Assembly: GCF_001039355.2 (NCBI RefSeq)
Contig: NW_019775058.1
Location: forward strand, 118,374 to 182,373
Origin: Lingula anatina
Taxonomy: Eukaryota; Brachiopoda; Lingulata; Lingulida; Lingulidae
Direction: 5' to 3'
Length of the DNA: 64,000 nt
The notes below the pieces were generated by a model. It did no database searches and was not told where the DNA came from. It saw nothing but the letters and a program-made list of their open reading frames with translations. Made by a program: the position numbers and the translations under genes. Positions 12,430-27,611 of this stretch are shown here, piece by piece (positions within the stretch are counted from its first letter, which is position 1; each line of letters opens with the position of its first letter).

Positions 12430-15400
12430 AAAAGGGGTCATGCATGATTGAAGAGCATAGCAAAAGAGGTCTTACATGATTGAAGGAGAGGTCCATAATC
12501 TTGAGCCCTTTACATGCCAGTGCCTGAGCAGGGAAAGTAGTGATGAAGTTGTACCTCAAGTAAAGCTCTTCCAGTTTTGGCAGATACTGAAATTACATTA
12601 AAAATCTTATATATAATACATATTATATACTATATATCATATAATTGTATCCTTCATTGAATTGGCAGATAGGCCGCCTAATTAATATCACAATATGGAG
12701 TAAAAATATACTAAGTAGTACTTATACATAAAAATTAAAACAACTTACGAACCATAAACGGTTCATTTTAGTCACGTACACTTCTGAAATGGCAAATTGA
12801 GGAAAAAATGTCAGTATGTCAAAAACAGCTGCTCTTTTGTCACAAACTTAGTAAAAGCTTATCACTCACTTGTGCGAAATATTTCAATGTACCATCAGCC
12901 CAATTAATGAAACAATTTAAATGTAAAAATCAACTGTATGAAATATTATCACAATTTCAGATACCTCAAAAAGCTCATCAGGGACATTTTGTAGATGGTT
13001 CTGACTTAGGTCTAGTTTCTGGATGGCTTGAAAGTGGACAAGAAGTGACTTGTCCATGAGGTCACTCAGGCTACCTATGCGGTTGGACGAGACATCGAGG
13101 GAGACCAGATCCTGCTGGTGACACACCATTCCTGGGAGGTTACCTTCGGTGAGGCTGCGTTTCCGTGGCATTTCTGTATAATATACATTTAGGGCAATGA
13201 GAAATGTTTGTTTTTTTGGTGGAAATTGATTTTTAATAATAACTGGATAGAAAAATCCTTCTCTATAAATCATTTAAACTGATACAATCTTTAATAGCTT
13301 CCTGTTTCTCAAGATAAATCAATATAAAGTAAATTGACAAACTATATAAAATTGATATGTTAATATAAAAGTTCTATAATTAATCTATAGTGATCAAAAT
13401 AAAATCAGTAAGCAGAAAGAGAAAGAAAATTACTGAAAGTAACCTCATAGAAAGCAAGACTATAAATTTTCTATACATTTATTAATAAAACAATTCTAAT
13501 TATTATTGTCAACAAACTTGCAAAAGAATGGTCAAAGCAGAGCTTCCAAAGCAATTCAGTCCAAAAGGAAAGTCACTATTATTAATTTTTACTGTGGCTA
13601 TGTTATTACTAGGTCACTTCAAGCAATTCCAAATACAACACACTTGGCTTGATAATTTCAAACTTGCTGCACTTTAGATTATTCACTTATTTATTTCTGA
13701 TCCCAGTATTGCAGATTTGATTTTTGTTCGCTTTCACACATTTTTGATCTGATAATAGTTGTCATGGGAGTTAAAACAGAGGCTAATAATTTTTACAAAA
13801 TTTAATACCAAATAGCATAACCCCTCACCCCTCACCAAGGCCAATCATCATCATCATCCTTCGCCCTTGGATACAATATTAGCAGCAGCAGCATCATGTT
13901 TAGACAATCAGTCGAGGCCAATCAATTTATAAATTATTTTAAAAATTCACCTTAATGACCGAAAAATGAAGTGATTGGTTTAATTTTGGCTAAATGACAT
14001 ATTCAGATGTATCCAGCTGGCTTCAATTATACCTGGAATGTTGGAATTAGACCCAGATGGAATAGAACTCTCTGAGCACTCCAAACTGCTTTCTAGGATG
14101 CTCTCAAACTGTTCAACATGGGAAAATGACACATTTTTGGTGGTTGAAATCAAGGAGGAAATATCGATGATGGGACCAGGTTCATTGGTGAACTTTCTTC
14201 GTGGTAGAAGTAGATCCTCAAGAGAAATCGAGGGGGGAGTATCGACCATGTCAGCAGGTTTACGGGTTATCACTATTTTTGGTACTGGTAGAAGGTAATC
14301 CTCAACAGACAATAAGTATGGGGAACCTTGAACCCAAATAAATAAAGCAGATAAGCAAAACATAGCAAACAATGTACAAGAATTCAGTAACTTCAAAATG
14401 AAGTGAAATGAAATGAAAATGATGTGAGGTTAGAGGTATAAAGCTACTGTGAAACAAGATATTCTTAGACTGAGTAAGTTTCATAAAACAAATACACATA
14501 TCCAATGTTTCCCAAAAATATAAATAAACAACTTCCCAAGTAACAATTGTGTAAAAATAAAGTAAAAGGTAAAAATCATATCAAAATGAGGCAGTAGGTA
14601 CATTTGTAAATTCATTTGAAACAACACAGTAATTTCATCAGTCCTTCTGTCTGAAAATTTCCTGTTTCACAGTATTTAAAAACGGAACTGTTAAAACATA
14701 TACTGAGAAAATATCTACTTTAAACTACAAATAAATGTTGACAACATGTAAAAACAATTAGTACACTACAAGTCACAAAATATTTCTCAACTTAAAATCT
14801 AAAGAGGCTGAGAAAAAAAAGCTTTGTATGTAAACCACTGAACAAGATATAACCACCAGATGTGTAAAAAAGCTTTTAAGAGTTTTGAGAGATATGCTTA
14901 AATCAAATAACATTTAAATTTTGATTGCCATAATTCACTTGGTGTGTTCCATAATCTCCACTCCAATGCTAATTTTATTTTGAGAACATTCAAATGTTCT
15001 ATTTGCTAAAAATAACCTTAAGTTTCTTTTAATTTAAGCATACTTGTGTAAGGAAAAATAAGCATATTACAATAGCTACTCACAGAATAAAAATATTGCA
15101 ATGTTCATGATTTATCCTCTTTATTAATTATTAACTCATTAAAATAAAGATAAACCCAGTTAGCCTTTTACAACTTGGGAGAAGTCTTTTTCTAATAAAA
15201 TTTCTGGGAAATCTTGGAAATTCTAATTTAGTGAGTAATTATCATAATAATTATAAGAATAAGCATCAATAATTCAGAAGACTAAATCCAATGCAAGAAA
15301 GTACAGGATCACCCCAGCATGAAACCTTTTCTTTAAATGCTAATTAAAAATATAACAGGCTTCTGCCAGAGAAAATCAGAAAATTGATTTAAAAGGTATA

Positions 15401-16998
15401 TGATAAATTAATAAAAATTTTGAGGACAACTGTAACTTGACAAAGAAGATAATAGTGATGCTAGGATGAATCAAGTTGGTATTTTAGGGAAATATGAAGG
15501 TGTTGGTGAAGAAGGAAAATATCTGTACAAGATGTCAATTCACCTGGAGTGCCTTTCTCAATGTTGGACTTCACTCTTTTCAAGGGTCGGGTTATCTTCC
15601 GAGATGGAGTGACAGGCAAGCTTGGACGCTGGAGAAAAAATGGAACTCTCACATTATTATAACAGATTGCAATTAACCTATAATTAATAATTAGTTCATG
15701 GTCAAATATTTTCCTACACTGGACACTTTAATATGGTAGTTAAAACTACATATGGACATATGGTAGTTAAAACTACTGTATGTCCTATACAATTTTGGTG
15801 TACATTTTTTACCTGATAGTCAGCAACAAATTCAGTTTTCATTACAATTAACTTGAAGATAATTTTAATCAATATGCTGTTAAAACTATATACTTGTGTC
15901 TAAACAACAGAAAGAAATCTTCTTGCAAATAAACTACTTGGCTTAAGAAGGTGATCCATAATATTTCATCACTTTAAATCAAATATCCATAGTTTTGGCC
16001 AAGAAATAATAGTTCATTTTAAACAAAGCATATTTCTAAAAAAACACATGCACAATATGATATAAAATTTAATTACTTTTAGAGGAGATGCAATTTTCTT
16101 GGTGATATCCGTCCCTTGTCTTCCAAATTTACTTGTCCATGGAATTTCTTCTAAGAGACAGTCCTTGCTCTCAGCCTCGGGGGTCAAGCGAGGGTCAAAA
16201 CGTGAGAAAGGTGTATTAGCACCAGATACACTTCCTTTCTTCCACTCTTCAAACTCTTCTTTTTGAAAAGAGAAGCTTGGGGACTTTGGAGGCTTCACTT
16301 TAGAATTGTCTAGAACAACAACAACAACAAAAAAGATAAATAGTTAAGTATCTCCTGGTATAAAACATTGGACATTACTTTCTTTTTATAAAACAAGCAC
16401 TTAATTTGGTTTCACCCAACTATTAACAACACTTCTGGTAAAAATTGTCAAGAATAAAACTTTTGATCTGAAGAGATAAAACAAACTAAATGTGAGAATC
16501 GACTAAAGTTACCGGCATACACTACATGTATACATTCAAGAAATCCCCCCGCCCACCCCCTTTATGCAACTATCCAAACATTTTCCTCATTTACCTGGTT
16601 CATCTACCGCTATGGTGACCAGGGAACTTCTTCTTCGGTCTTGACTCTCTGGTGTGGGGCTGGGCTCCCTGAAACTGCTGGTGGCCAGGGTTTTCCTTCT
16701 CCATTTGTTGCTTTGTTGGCTCTTGTTAACTTGAAGGGCATCATACGAATTGTCATCTTGAGAGCTGGACTTGAATAACAGTTCTTTCATTATCTGTTCA
16801 AAAATAAAATTGAGGTCAATTCTTCTTCTTCTTATTTATGATAAAGGGAAGCTTGCTGAAAAGTGCTCAATGTAAAGATTACTGAAGAGGTGAGTTAAAT
16901 AAATGATTCAATGAAAAAATAAATAAATATATAAATAATCGTCTAAGGTTGACAATCATTTACACAGTTACTTCACAGACTTAATGTCCGCAGTGCAT

Positions 16999-17031
<33 letters not shown>

Positions 17032-20000
17032 CACACGCACACACACACCTATACATACCTGCATTCCAGACTTCCTCCTGGGCGTCGCACCATCCAGAGC
17101 ATCATACGACCCACACCTCTCCTTCTCAGAGAGACCTGGGTGTGAATGCGCCTTCTTTGGCGTCGGCAAAACAAGTCCAGGGTTTGGGTTCTTCATCTGC
17201 TGCATCAGGTGACCACGGGAGAAGGTGTACCTCAGCTGAAGCTGGGGGCTGGCTGCATCCTGGGGGATGGACTCCTTCACCAGTTGACGCTGACGGCGCT
17301 TCTCCTTGCAGCTCTGAACCTTTAGGGCCATATTCTTCCCCTCAACTGGAACAGAATTTTGTTACTTTGAACTCTTAACTGAAGCATCCCAGTCTATACC
17401 TTGCTGTTAAGGTAACTGTATTGTGTCAAGCTCCTCTATAGAGTGAAAAGTCAAAATGAAAATTCTGGTTCACCAGTTTTGTTTTAAAATGAGATGAAAT
17501 AGGAATTATTATAAATGAATGTCATATATATAGTATATATGTTTGAAAAGGAGTTCACTTCTTGTGTTGTGACAAGGTGGAAACACATTTCAAATGTAAG
17601 TTCCAGTAAGAGTTTTAATTAAAATTTTGTCTTTATTTTAGAGTTAAATCAAGTTTTCTCTTTATGAACTGACACTTAAGTGAGTAATAATTCATTGGAG
17701 AGCTAGGCACCTACCAGACACGGGAGCAACGAATGTGGTTCCAGTCAAAGTTGGGAAGAGCCAACTAGGTTTAAGAGCACCTAGATTAAGACCACTAAAA
17801 GAGCCGAGGCCACCTGGAAGAAAATGTTTTTTTTATCATTTAGGTCTATGAATCTGAATGAATGCAAAAGTCAGCAAAGCTGTCAAAGGTGCAGACAAAA
17901 AGCAGAAAATAATGATGCCCAAAATAGGCTACTGTCAATTCTGGTACAATGACACATTATGCTTAACAGCAAAGTCAACACCATATTTTAATTATGCACA
18001 ACAGGTAAAAAACAGGTGAGTAAAATGTGTCTGTACATAATTATAATTGGGTGGGCCTCTAGTATACAAAAATATCATACTATGTCAAGATTATTTTGAA
18101 TGGGAATCCAAAAGCCGTTATTTTTTATGAATACTAATTGAATCCTGTTCAATGGTTCTCCTTACTTTGCTTATTGTGGCCTATGTATTTCAGCAGTATT
18201 CCCGTGATGCTGTCATTGTCTTCTTGTTCGAGGCTAAGCCGTAATGCGCGAGGGAGATCGGTGGCACCCTGGAAAACACAATCAAGACTTGAAGGCTTAT
18301 AATATGATCATTTTCCAAATATGGTGAGGTTACATTTAAAAGTGATACAAAGATATAATAAAAGCTCAAAAGTTTATTAAAAACCTATTCATTTTTCTTG
18401 TAAGATAAGCATACACTTAAAAGATAGAAATGCAAGATGAATAAGACAACATTTTTAACAACTGGAAAAACATCTTATCTGTAATTTTAAGATATAATTT
18501 TAGAGCATGTGAGGCAACTCCTTTTCTGTTTTCTAAAACATACTTCATTAAGGAGAGATTTAAAAGGAAGGGAGGCTTATAGGATGTGAAGAAACAAAAT
18601 AAAAAAAATCTTTGAGCAACATTTTAAACTAGCTTGGTTAAAATCAAAACACTACCAAAGTAAAATAATCATGGATCTTGGGCAAAAAATACCTGTTTTA
18701 ACAAAAATTTCACCAAGTTTTCATGTCCTCTCAGCACAGCATAACACAGAGGAGTCCTGTGACCAGAACCTATATTGACATCAGCACCAAGTTCCACCAA
18801 ACACTCCACACTCTGGAAGGAAAAAAATTAATAAAATAATAATAAATAACATTGAAAATACTGCTATTCTTTTTTTTCACATTTACATGTGAAATAAGGG
18901 TACCAACTATGGGTTACATAGGACACTGCTCATCCCTGCTGTCTGCAGTATGAAGTGACACATGCATTGAAACCATGCTGTCAAAAAGCTGAATTTTAAC
19001 TTTTACCAAAAAAGTCACTTAAAAAAAAGTCATTTTCTGTTTGTGGTATATAAAGTTCCATTAGAACTTTATCAATTAGTTTCATGCCAAGTCTTGGCAT
19101 AATTAATAATTAGTGTGACCTCAAATGATTTAAAGATCCAAACAGATTCTCTTAATATGTCAGCGAGCCTAAGTATATCATTATAACAAGCACAAGCTCA
19201 ATATGAAATTGCCAGTACACCAAATTTATTACTTTATATTTAGGTCAACCAGTTGGACTTGCCTGTAGCATGCCTTTCATGCAAGCAGTCAGTAACATTC
19301 TGGACTTGAGATCTCTAACACAGCTCAGCACATATAGACACTCGCTGGCAAGATCAAGCAAGTCTGCAAAAGTCAAGTGTCCAATATACGTAGATGTTAG
19401 TTCCTTTAGGCAGATACTGCATGAGCAAGCAAACTTCTATACTGAATAAAATGTTTGTTTGGCAGTGTTTTTAGGAAAATAAGTTGCTGGACCGAAAGTC
19501 CAGCCATCTTGAAAAGAAGCTGGACTGAATGTCTCCTGGGTGGGAAAACTTTTCAGCCCGTTCTGAAAGTTGTCAGCCCCGGGCAGACGGTCCAGCCTTA
19601 ATTTCTAACACTGTTGTTTGGGCATACATGTATGTGTGACTTATTGTGTGATTTATACATATTTATACATATGTGGAAGCACACGCTATGCCATGAGTTC
19701 ATATTCATAAAAAAAAATCACAAATAGAATCACCTTATTTGTGTTAGTTCATAAATAAATAATTAGAAATATTTTTCATCATTAATCAGGACTGCTTATA
19801 AAAGATTAACTTTTTCATTTGCCACAAAACCGAATATTTTAGCAACAAACTCAAAATAAGCAGTAAATAACTCTCAAAATAATTCCTTCATCAAGCTTAA
19901 AATTTTTTATCACCTAAGGCTTACCATAAATTACATTAGTGATTCAGGCTTTAAAAAGAAGAGATAATAAGGACCTACATACTATTTCTACACTAATATT

Positions 20001-22846
20001 TACATTGAGGTCTTTCATCAAATTCCTCCAGGATGTCAAACAAACATTCATGAGCACCAATTTCAACGAGGACGTCACTGAATTCCTCCTTGTTTTCTGC
20101 TAGCACCTGTATAGCCACACAGCCCTGGAAAATTACAATATACCAAGGTATGAGTTAAAGACAAATACATCATAAATTCACAGTATTCGTCAATTTTTAT
20201 ATTTTCATGGTTACCACAAGAGCTTTAATTTATTGGTGTCTGTACATAACAGTAACTAAAGCAGAGCTTTTCTCTTCTGACATGTTCATATGAATTTTAT
20301 TGTATTTGAATTGATTCAGAATTAGGAATTAGTGCCATACTTGTCAGAAAATTCTCCTCGTTTCAAATGACCAACAACTCACTATTTTTATCAGTCCTAC
20401 CGTATTTCAATCAGTCATGTCCGGTTGACTGGTCATGTCTGGTAGGACCAATAGTTTCACCATGTCCGTGTCTAGACATGCCTATTTAAGGGCGCATTCC
20501 CATAGATTTTAGATCGATCTATCCCCGTGGGGAGTCTCACTAGATTACTGTCAGATAATCCGGCGTAAATGTCTGTCCCGCCTACTACAAGCTATAAGGG
20601 GGTAATTAACTTTCGTATTCGCTAGGCTGACAGCTATTTAGCGTGAACCCCGAGGGAGTTGGGTCGATCTAGTTGGATCGATCTGACCTCTGGGAATGGG
20701 GTCTAAGATTACACATGTATAAAAGGACACACCTGCATGTACACACAGTTGACCTACCTCTGCCTGCACAGTCAATGAATCCTCGAAATTCCGCATGGCA
20801 TTCATGATCACTTTGGCGAGCACCTTTTCTTGATCTTTGGCAATAGTGGCTCCCTCTGCCAGGAGCTGTATCAGCATCAGGCCCTTCTTCTGGATAACAA
20901 AGCTGTCTTTGAACCGGCTCATGGCATCCACGATTTGTGTCAAAGCTTCGATGTCGTTCAGCAGTTGCACTCCACCAGCTGCAGACGTAGAGAACAATTG
21001 TGAGTTGTAAGCTTTAATTCTTAACCATTAATACTAACTATTATCACCAACATTTCATTTAGCATAGAATTGGAAGATACAAGGTACAAAAGTGGTATTT
21101 TTTTAATAGGATCATAGAACTACTTCTATGATAGAATATGGCCGAAGCAAATAAAGTAAACTTAACTGCAACAGCTCAAGTCTTATAAGAATTAAATTCA
21201 GTGCTTCCACACTGATACCCCCAGTACAATGTATCCTGTGGAGAGAATGAGAGTGAGAGAGTGTACATGTATGTGCGCATCTTTTTCAAGTACAAGCTAT
21301 ATGCTTGCTTGTGTTATAGAATTAACCCCCCCCCCAACCCAGGGAACTAGCCAACAAGAACTTTGAACTTTGGGGGGGGGATTTAACAAGCTGACCATCT
21401 ACATGATAGCTGAACTGCTTTTTGGCTAAACCCTTGCTTCAACCCTACCCTCTACCAGGGTGGCAAATATTATAGGCAGATTTTCCAGAGATAGCAAAAT
21501 GACCGTCTATTAATCTAAAGACATATCTAATGAAAAATCAATCTGTGGTCCTGGTAGAGGAAACCTCAACCCCATGCTAGGGAAAAATGGCCTTGCCTGC
21601 AGCAGCGAAGATTGACAGAGCCTCCATGCCGACTTCCTGCAGATTATCTGATGTGCGATGTGTCTTCATGGCACTCAACACACGCCTGTGGACTTTCTTC
21701 AACACTTGCTCATTACGCATTATTTCTGAAACAATATATTAATAAATGAATGATTACCAATACCTGATAAGACTGCTATAAATATCTGAATCCCTGTTGC
21801 ATCTCCACGGGAGCAAAAAATAAAGATCAACATGTCACATATTAATTTGATAATCAATTTGATATCAGATAACATATAAAATCTTGTCTCAGTATACTAT
21901 AATGCACAAATATAAAATCATAAAAAATCACTTGCTAGTCATTACAGTTTCACAAAATAAAAATATCAAACTTAGATATCCAAATTTAAAAACTTTCATT
22001 AGTAAACTTTCATTAACAAATGAAGGATTAGTTCTCAGATTATAAAGTTTAATCCGTTTTGAAAATTGAAACACAAAATTAAAAAAAAATCTAGTATCAC
22101 TTGTTCTTGTTATGTGTATGCTATTGTTTCAAAATAAAACAATTATATTCTTGACCAAACAGAAACCTGATGAATATTGAACAACCAAACAAAACCATAA
22201 CTGAAAATAGTCTATCTGACATCATCAAACGACCATTTTGCTCAACATGTGACACAAATTATAAGACTTCACTGCATTCTTATACTATCATGTCCTCCTG
22301 TTATATCAGATAGACAATTTCTGGTCTAAGTTACTTCCAATGTGAACACATCCCATGTTTTACATGACATCAAGTTTGTCCTCTACTTACCCACATCAGC
22401 GAGGCAGGCAATGGCCGCCGTGGCCTCAATCTGAACTCCGACTTCCGTTGGAAATATGGTGAGGGCACGAATCAAGTAGTTGAGGGTGCCCTGATGCATC
22501 ATTAGTTTCTTGTTGTCTTCACTTAAAAAGCAAAAATTATAAACATTTGGGTTTTAAATTATTTTTTAAAAATCTTAATATTAAGTACATCAGTGTTATT
22601 TAAATACCTATATTTAGTCCACAGGACTGTAAAAAATTAATCCTTTTTTACCGCTTATCAAAACTGGTGAATACTTTAGTAAGCCTTTTTTATGTTCAAT
22701 AGAAATTTCAACAGAGTTGTTAAAATGAATAATTCACATTTATTATCTACTATACTGAATATAGCACTTTGTTAAAAATATGGTGCTAATCAAAATCATC
22801 AGGCTTATTCATACTTGTTACCATGAGTGTTTACTTATTTGTTTAC

Positions 22847-22881
<35 letters not shown>

Positions 22882-25800
22882 TAATGAGACAATCAACCTC
22901 CTATGCACCCACCTGAATATGCAAAGTCCCCGTATAGCCTTACATGCATATTCTTGCGCCTTGGGCAGCTTTTTATGGAGCTTCATGCCGTGCAAGATGG
23001 CAATATATGCATTTCTATCAGTGAGAAATGTGCGCAAACGTGCTGAGAAGAAAAAAGGCGCAAACATGCAAAAGATTACAGGGGATGTGAAATGTTGTGT
23101 TTTCATCAGTTCTATATACAATCATTTAGTAGCCAAATCATTTTATTATTTTTTTTTTTTTTTGGGGGGGGGGGTCTAGATATGGTTTTCTCTTTGGGTA
23201 GCTGATAAATTTGCAGTACTCATACTTTACAAAATATAATTTTGAACAAACTTTACATTGAGGGGGGAGGGGAACTCTAGGTTAAATTTCAATATAGCAC
23301 CTGCATTTAGAAATTAATCTTATAACTGTGTAAGTGAGAACTGATGAGAACACACACATAACATAGATAATATATTATATAAATATATAAGTGTATATAT
23401 ACATAATTGTAATGTATTTGATTTTTTTAAGCAAAGAAAGCACTTGAGTGTGAGAATTTCATCCAAATAATACATATGTAAATGTATTGTTTTTCTTAAG
23501 CAAAGAAAGCTCTAAGAAATTCGTCTAAATAATATACATATAAGTGTACTGTATTGTTTCTTCTTAAGCAAAGAAAGCTGTTGTAAGAAATTCATCTAAA
23601 TAATATATACAGGTGTATTGAACTGCAAAGAAAGCTACTGTGTCAGAAATTCCTCTAAAACGGAACACGGACAATATTGCAATTATATCGTATGTGATAC
23701 AATATAAAGATATGACACGTAGTATATAATACAGGCCCCAAAAATAGATGAGGCTGTGGAAACTATTGGGATAAAATAAAATATGCCCACTTTACCCTAA
23801 GGCTCCTTTCAATCTAAAATCAGTGTATGGTTTGAACTTTGACAAGTGTAAAGGTTGGAAATAAAAAAAAAAAACATTATTACTATAAAAGTACTATAGT
23901 AACTGTGTTATTATGCTATGCTGTTGTGTGCAATACAAATAATTTTTGCACACACACACACAAATGATTTGAACTGCGATTTATATATTTTGAAAAGGTC
24001 AGAGAAGCCACTAGATGTGATTTATTTAGGTTACAAAATTTATATATCTACTTATTATCATATTTTTTTATTATTTTTTAAGGGGGGGGGGGAACTCAAT
24101 ATATTTTCAGGAATAATGACACAAAAATAAACAATATCACTTATAGGGAATCTCAATCAGCTATGACCCATAACATAAAAACTGAACTTACTATTATCAG
24201 CAGCTAGCCAGTAGATGGCGTTGCAGGCAGCGATGAATACATCTGCATCCCGACCATGCATGAGGATGACACCAAGACAGTGAGCGTGTATTGGGTCCCT
24301 ATAAAATAAATATGTAAAATCCCTTAGTCAAAAAGATAAATAAAATTAAATAGATAATAATAATAAAACTATGATATTGCAAGTTCAAAAGAGCATGATA
24401 TTGTTACATACTGCGAGTATTCTACCTAAAGTGCTTGAAACTTGAGTAGTCTTGTTAACTATGCACCGTCACATAAGATGATGTGTGGCTTCAATAATAC
24501 TGTGATATTGCAAGTGTAAAAATTTCATTACAATGTATAATATGACAGCAGTCAACCTACATGTAAAGCAAACCTTGAGAAGACCTACATCAAATCAATT
24601 TAAATTTCCTTTTCAAGAAATGAAATAAATGAATTCCAAGGACAGAAAAATAATCTGTGGACTTAAAAAAAAAAACACCATTGAAACATGTTCAAAGTTT
24701 AAAACATCATAAGTTATAAATCATCACTCACTGGTTTTTCTCAGAATCCTCGCCAATTTTGTCTATTAGATCTGGGCAGTGCTCTAACAATTGGGAAAGT
24801 AACTGGCATGCTACTTCCTGGAAATATGAGTACAACATTTTTAGGATTAAAAAAATAAGAAAAGCAAAGACAAAAAAAAAAAAAAATGCAATTACCTGAG
24901 AAAACACTAGCAGTGAAACTCTTAAACTCTTTTATCTTAAAAGAAGTTCAAAATATGTTGCTTGAAGCATAAAGCATGGAAAAACAACATGGGTATATAG
25001 AAATGCAGAGATTGGAACAAAGATTATTCTTATCAAACATTTGAATACATGTGACAAGCCACGAATGCATGTGCCTCTGTTACACACCTACGAGCATACT
25101 GGGTGCACACTTGATTATTTTACATTTGACTCTGTTATTCATTTTCCAACCACAAAATAGTGAAACAGATCTTCATGATCTTTAACAAAGATGAATTGTG
25201 TTCAGGGTGGAGGAAAAATGGTAGTATGATATATGAGAGTAAGGGTAGGCGTGCATTATACATTATCAAGGCTTGTAAATATCTTGATATATATATACGC
25301 TCAATAAATCACCTCACATTGTCAGCACTATTATTACACAAGCAAACCCCCTCTGTCAACAAAAATAAGACTTTTAAGTACATGTGCTTAGCTCGCTTCC
25401 TCTGTTCCTAACAATACAAACTCACAAATTTATCATTACAAATATAGCAAAATATATCTTAGGCTATCTATCATAACACAATTATCTGGTCAAACAAAAA
25501 CAAGCATCATTTATTTCAATCCAATAAATCAAACGTAATCACTGAGTGTCGTGACATAACTTTACGTTATTACGGCTAAGCTCATTATAGGGCTATAATT
25601 TCAAGAGTTCTCCCCACTCACCTGTACTGAGGGTTCCCCAAAGTGCTCCCTCATGGCAATATACACCTGCTTCAGCCACATCTCCTCGTCCAAGGACTGG
25701 GGTAATTCAAAATTAAGAACGGAGGCAGCTGGGAAAATACCGAGAACATATGTAAGGGAAATGGGGAAATACAAAATTTTCTACCTGAAAAAAAAGCAAT

Positions 25801-26513
25801 AATTAAAGATTGTGAATATGTATTTTTTTAATACGCAAATAAATACATAAATTTTTATCACGATAAATATGTCAACACTAAAAACCTCATATATTTTGGT
25901 ATATTATGGGCTTTAAAGATTTTTTTTAAATAAGTAGTGAATTTCCATTAAATATTTTAATTATTTCTACTAAGAGTATCTGAACTTGAAGGAGTGTGCA
26001 GACCCATGTCATGGTTTCATTTTACAAAGAAAGTGAACATGACTACTGGCATGTGCATGCATGCATGCATGCACATGCGTCAGCAAGAAAAGACTCACCC
26101 ATATTTGCCAATACCCCAAGACCAAAGGCCTGCAGATTCACATCCTCGGGGTTTTTCATCAGCCCATTCAGGACAAAAACATGCAATTCTTCCTCCAGCA
26201 ACTGTTGCTGAACATCAGCTGAAAAAGACGGAATATCAATGTTAAAATCCATACCTATCACACAAAGTGATGACAGTAAACATCAGCATGAGTCCACTGA
26301 TAATTCGACAAAAAATGCTGAAGTACTGAGCTAACGTATGGCTGCTTGACGTGGCAGTGGTAGTAAGTACATTACAGTGTGTAAACAAGTGTTGATAACT
26401 TAGCTAGGTGACATTTACTGATAAAAATCTCGTTTTCACCTTTGGCAAGAAAAGTTGAGAAGCCTCAGGGAATAACACCCACTGTCTTACTTTTGTCGCT
26501 CTCTCTCTATAAC

Positions 26514-26568
<55 letters not shown>

Positions 26569-27089
26569 CATAAAACTTTAGGTGGCATGACACTCTATTA
26601 AAAAAAAGTTTCTCATCAACACACCGGAGTCTCTACTTTTTACATTTCTATCTTTGGAGCTCAATTACACCATCTCCTGCACTGTAAACAAACAAACAAA
26701 CAAACAAACAAACAAACAAATAAAGTATAATCAAAAGAAAACAACCCAGTTCTCCTTAACTCTCAGATCTCCATCACCCTTACCATTCATGCTCAGCTTC
26801 TCCAGCACTCCTAAGCATGCCACAAACACCTCCTTGTTCTCTACGTGTTCCTTGAGGCACTTGCAGATCAGGCTGGCCAGGTCTGGCTCCTGGTGGTGGA
26901 GGAGAAGGGGGCTACCTGGAGAGAAACATAAATGTTTTGTCTGAGAAATGTGCTCGTTTACATGAGAAAACATAGATTGAAATTATTATACTACATCTGT
27001 ACCAGTACATTATATATATTATACAAAAGATGATAAGGAAAAGTTTTGTACAAAGTATTGTACTTAGCAAAAATAAAATAAATAAATAA

Positions 27090-27125
<36 letters not shown>

Positions 27126-27557
27126 AGAATTTTCTACATCTTATCATTACAATCTTTATTCAATTCCCAAGAAGAAAAGAATCTAGATGGATAGTTTACC
27201 AAGTTTCATCAGATCTCTCATCATATTACAGGCCTCTAGGACAACGGGCACAGAGTGAGGGTTTTTCTTGAGGGCATCGATCACCAGGCGATACTCCTCC
27301 CCATTCATCAGGCTGTCATAGGTCTCTTTGTCTGCATCAGGGAAAGTGATTTCGTTTTGTAAGATATTTTAGTCATGATAGTGTGGCATATGATATGGCC
27401 AATGATGATTTTCATTTAACACTGTGTGTTCACTTCTTTTTAAGCTACAAAATTTAGGTCTTATATTTGTGCTAATAAACAAAAATATATAATTCAAAAC
27501 AAACAACTCATGACAGAAACAGTCAACAGAAAATTAATAAATATTACATTAATGTTT

Positions 27558-27611
<54 letters not shown>

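Noticed and set aside
9868-14147. Genuine tandem gene duplication of LRR exons
   Set aside because: The left block ends inside an exon exactly at an N and the other two Ns in the window show the same geometry, so a contig overlap is more likely.
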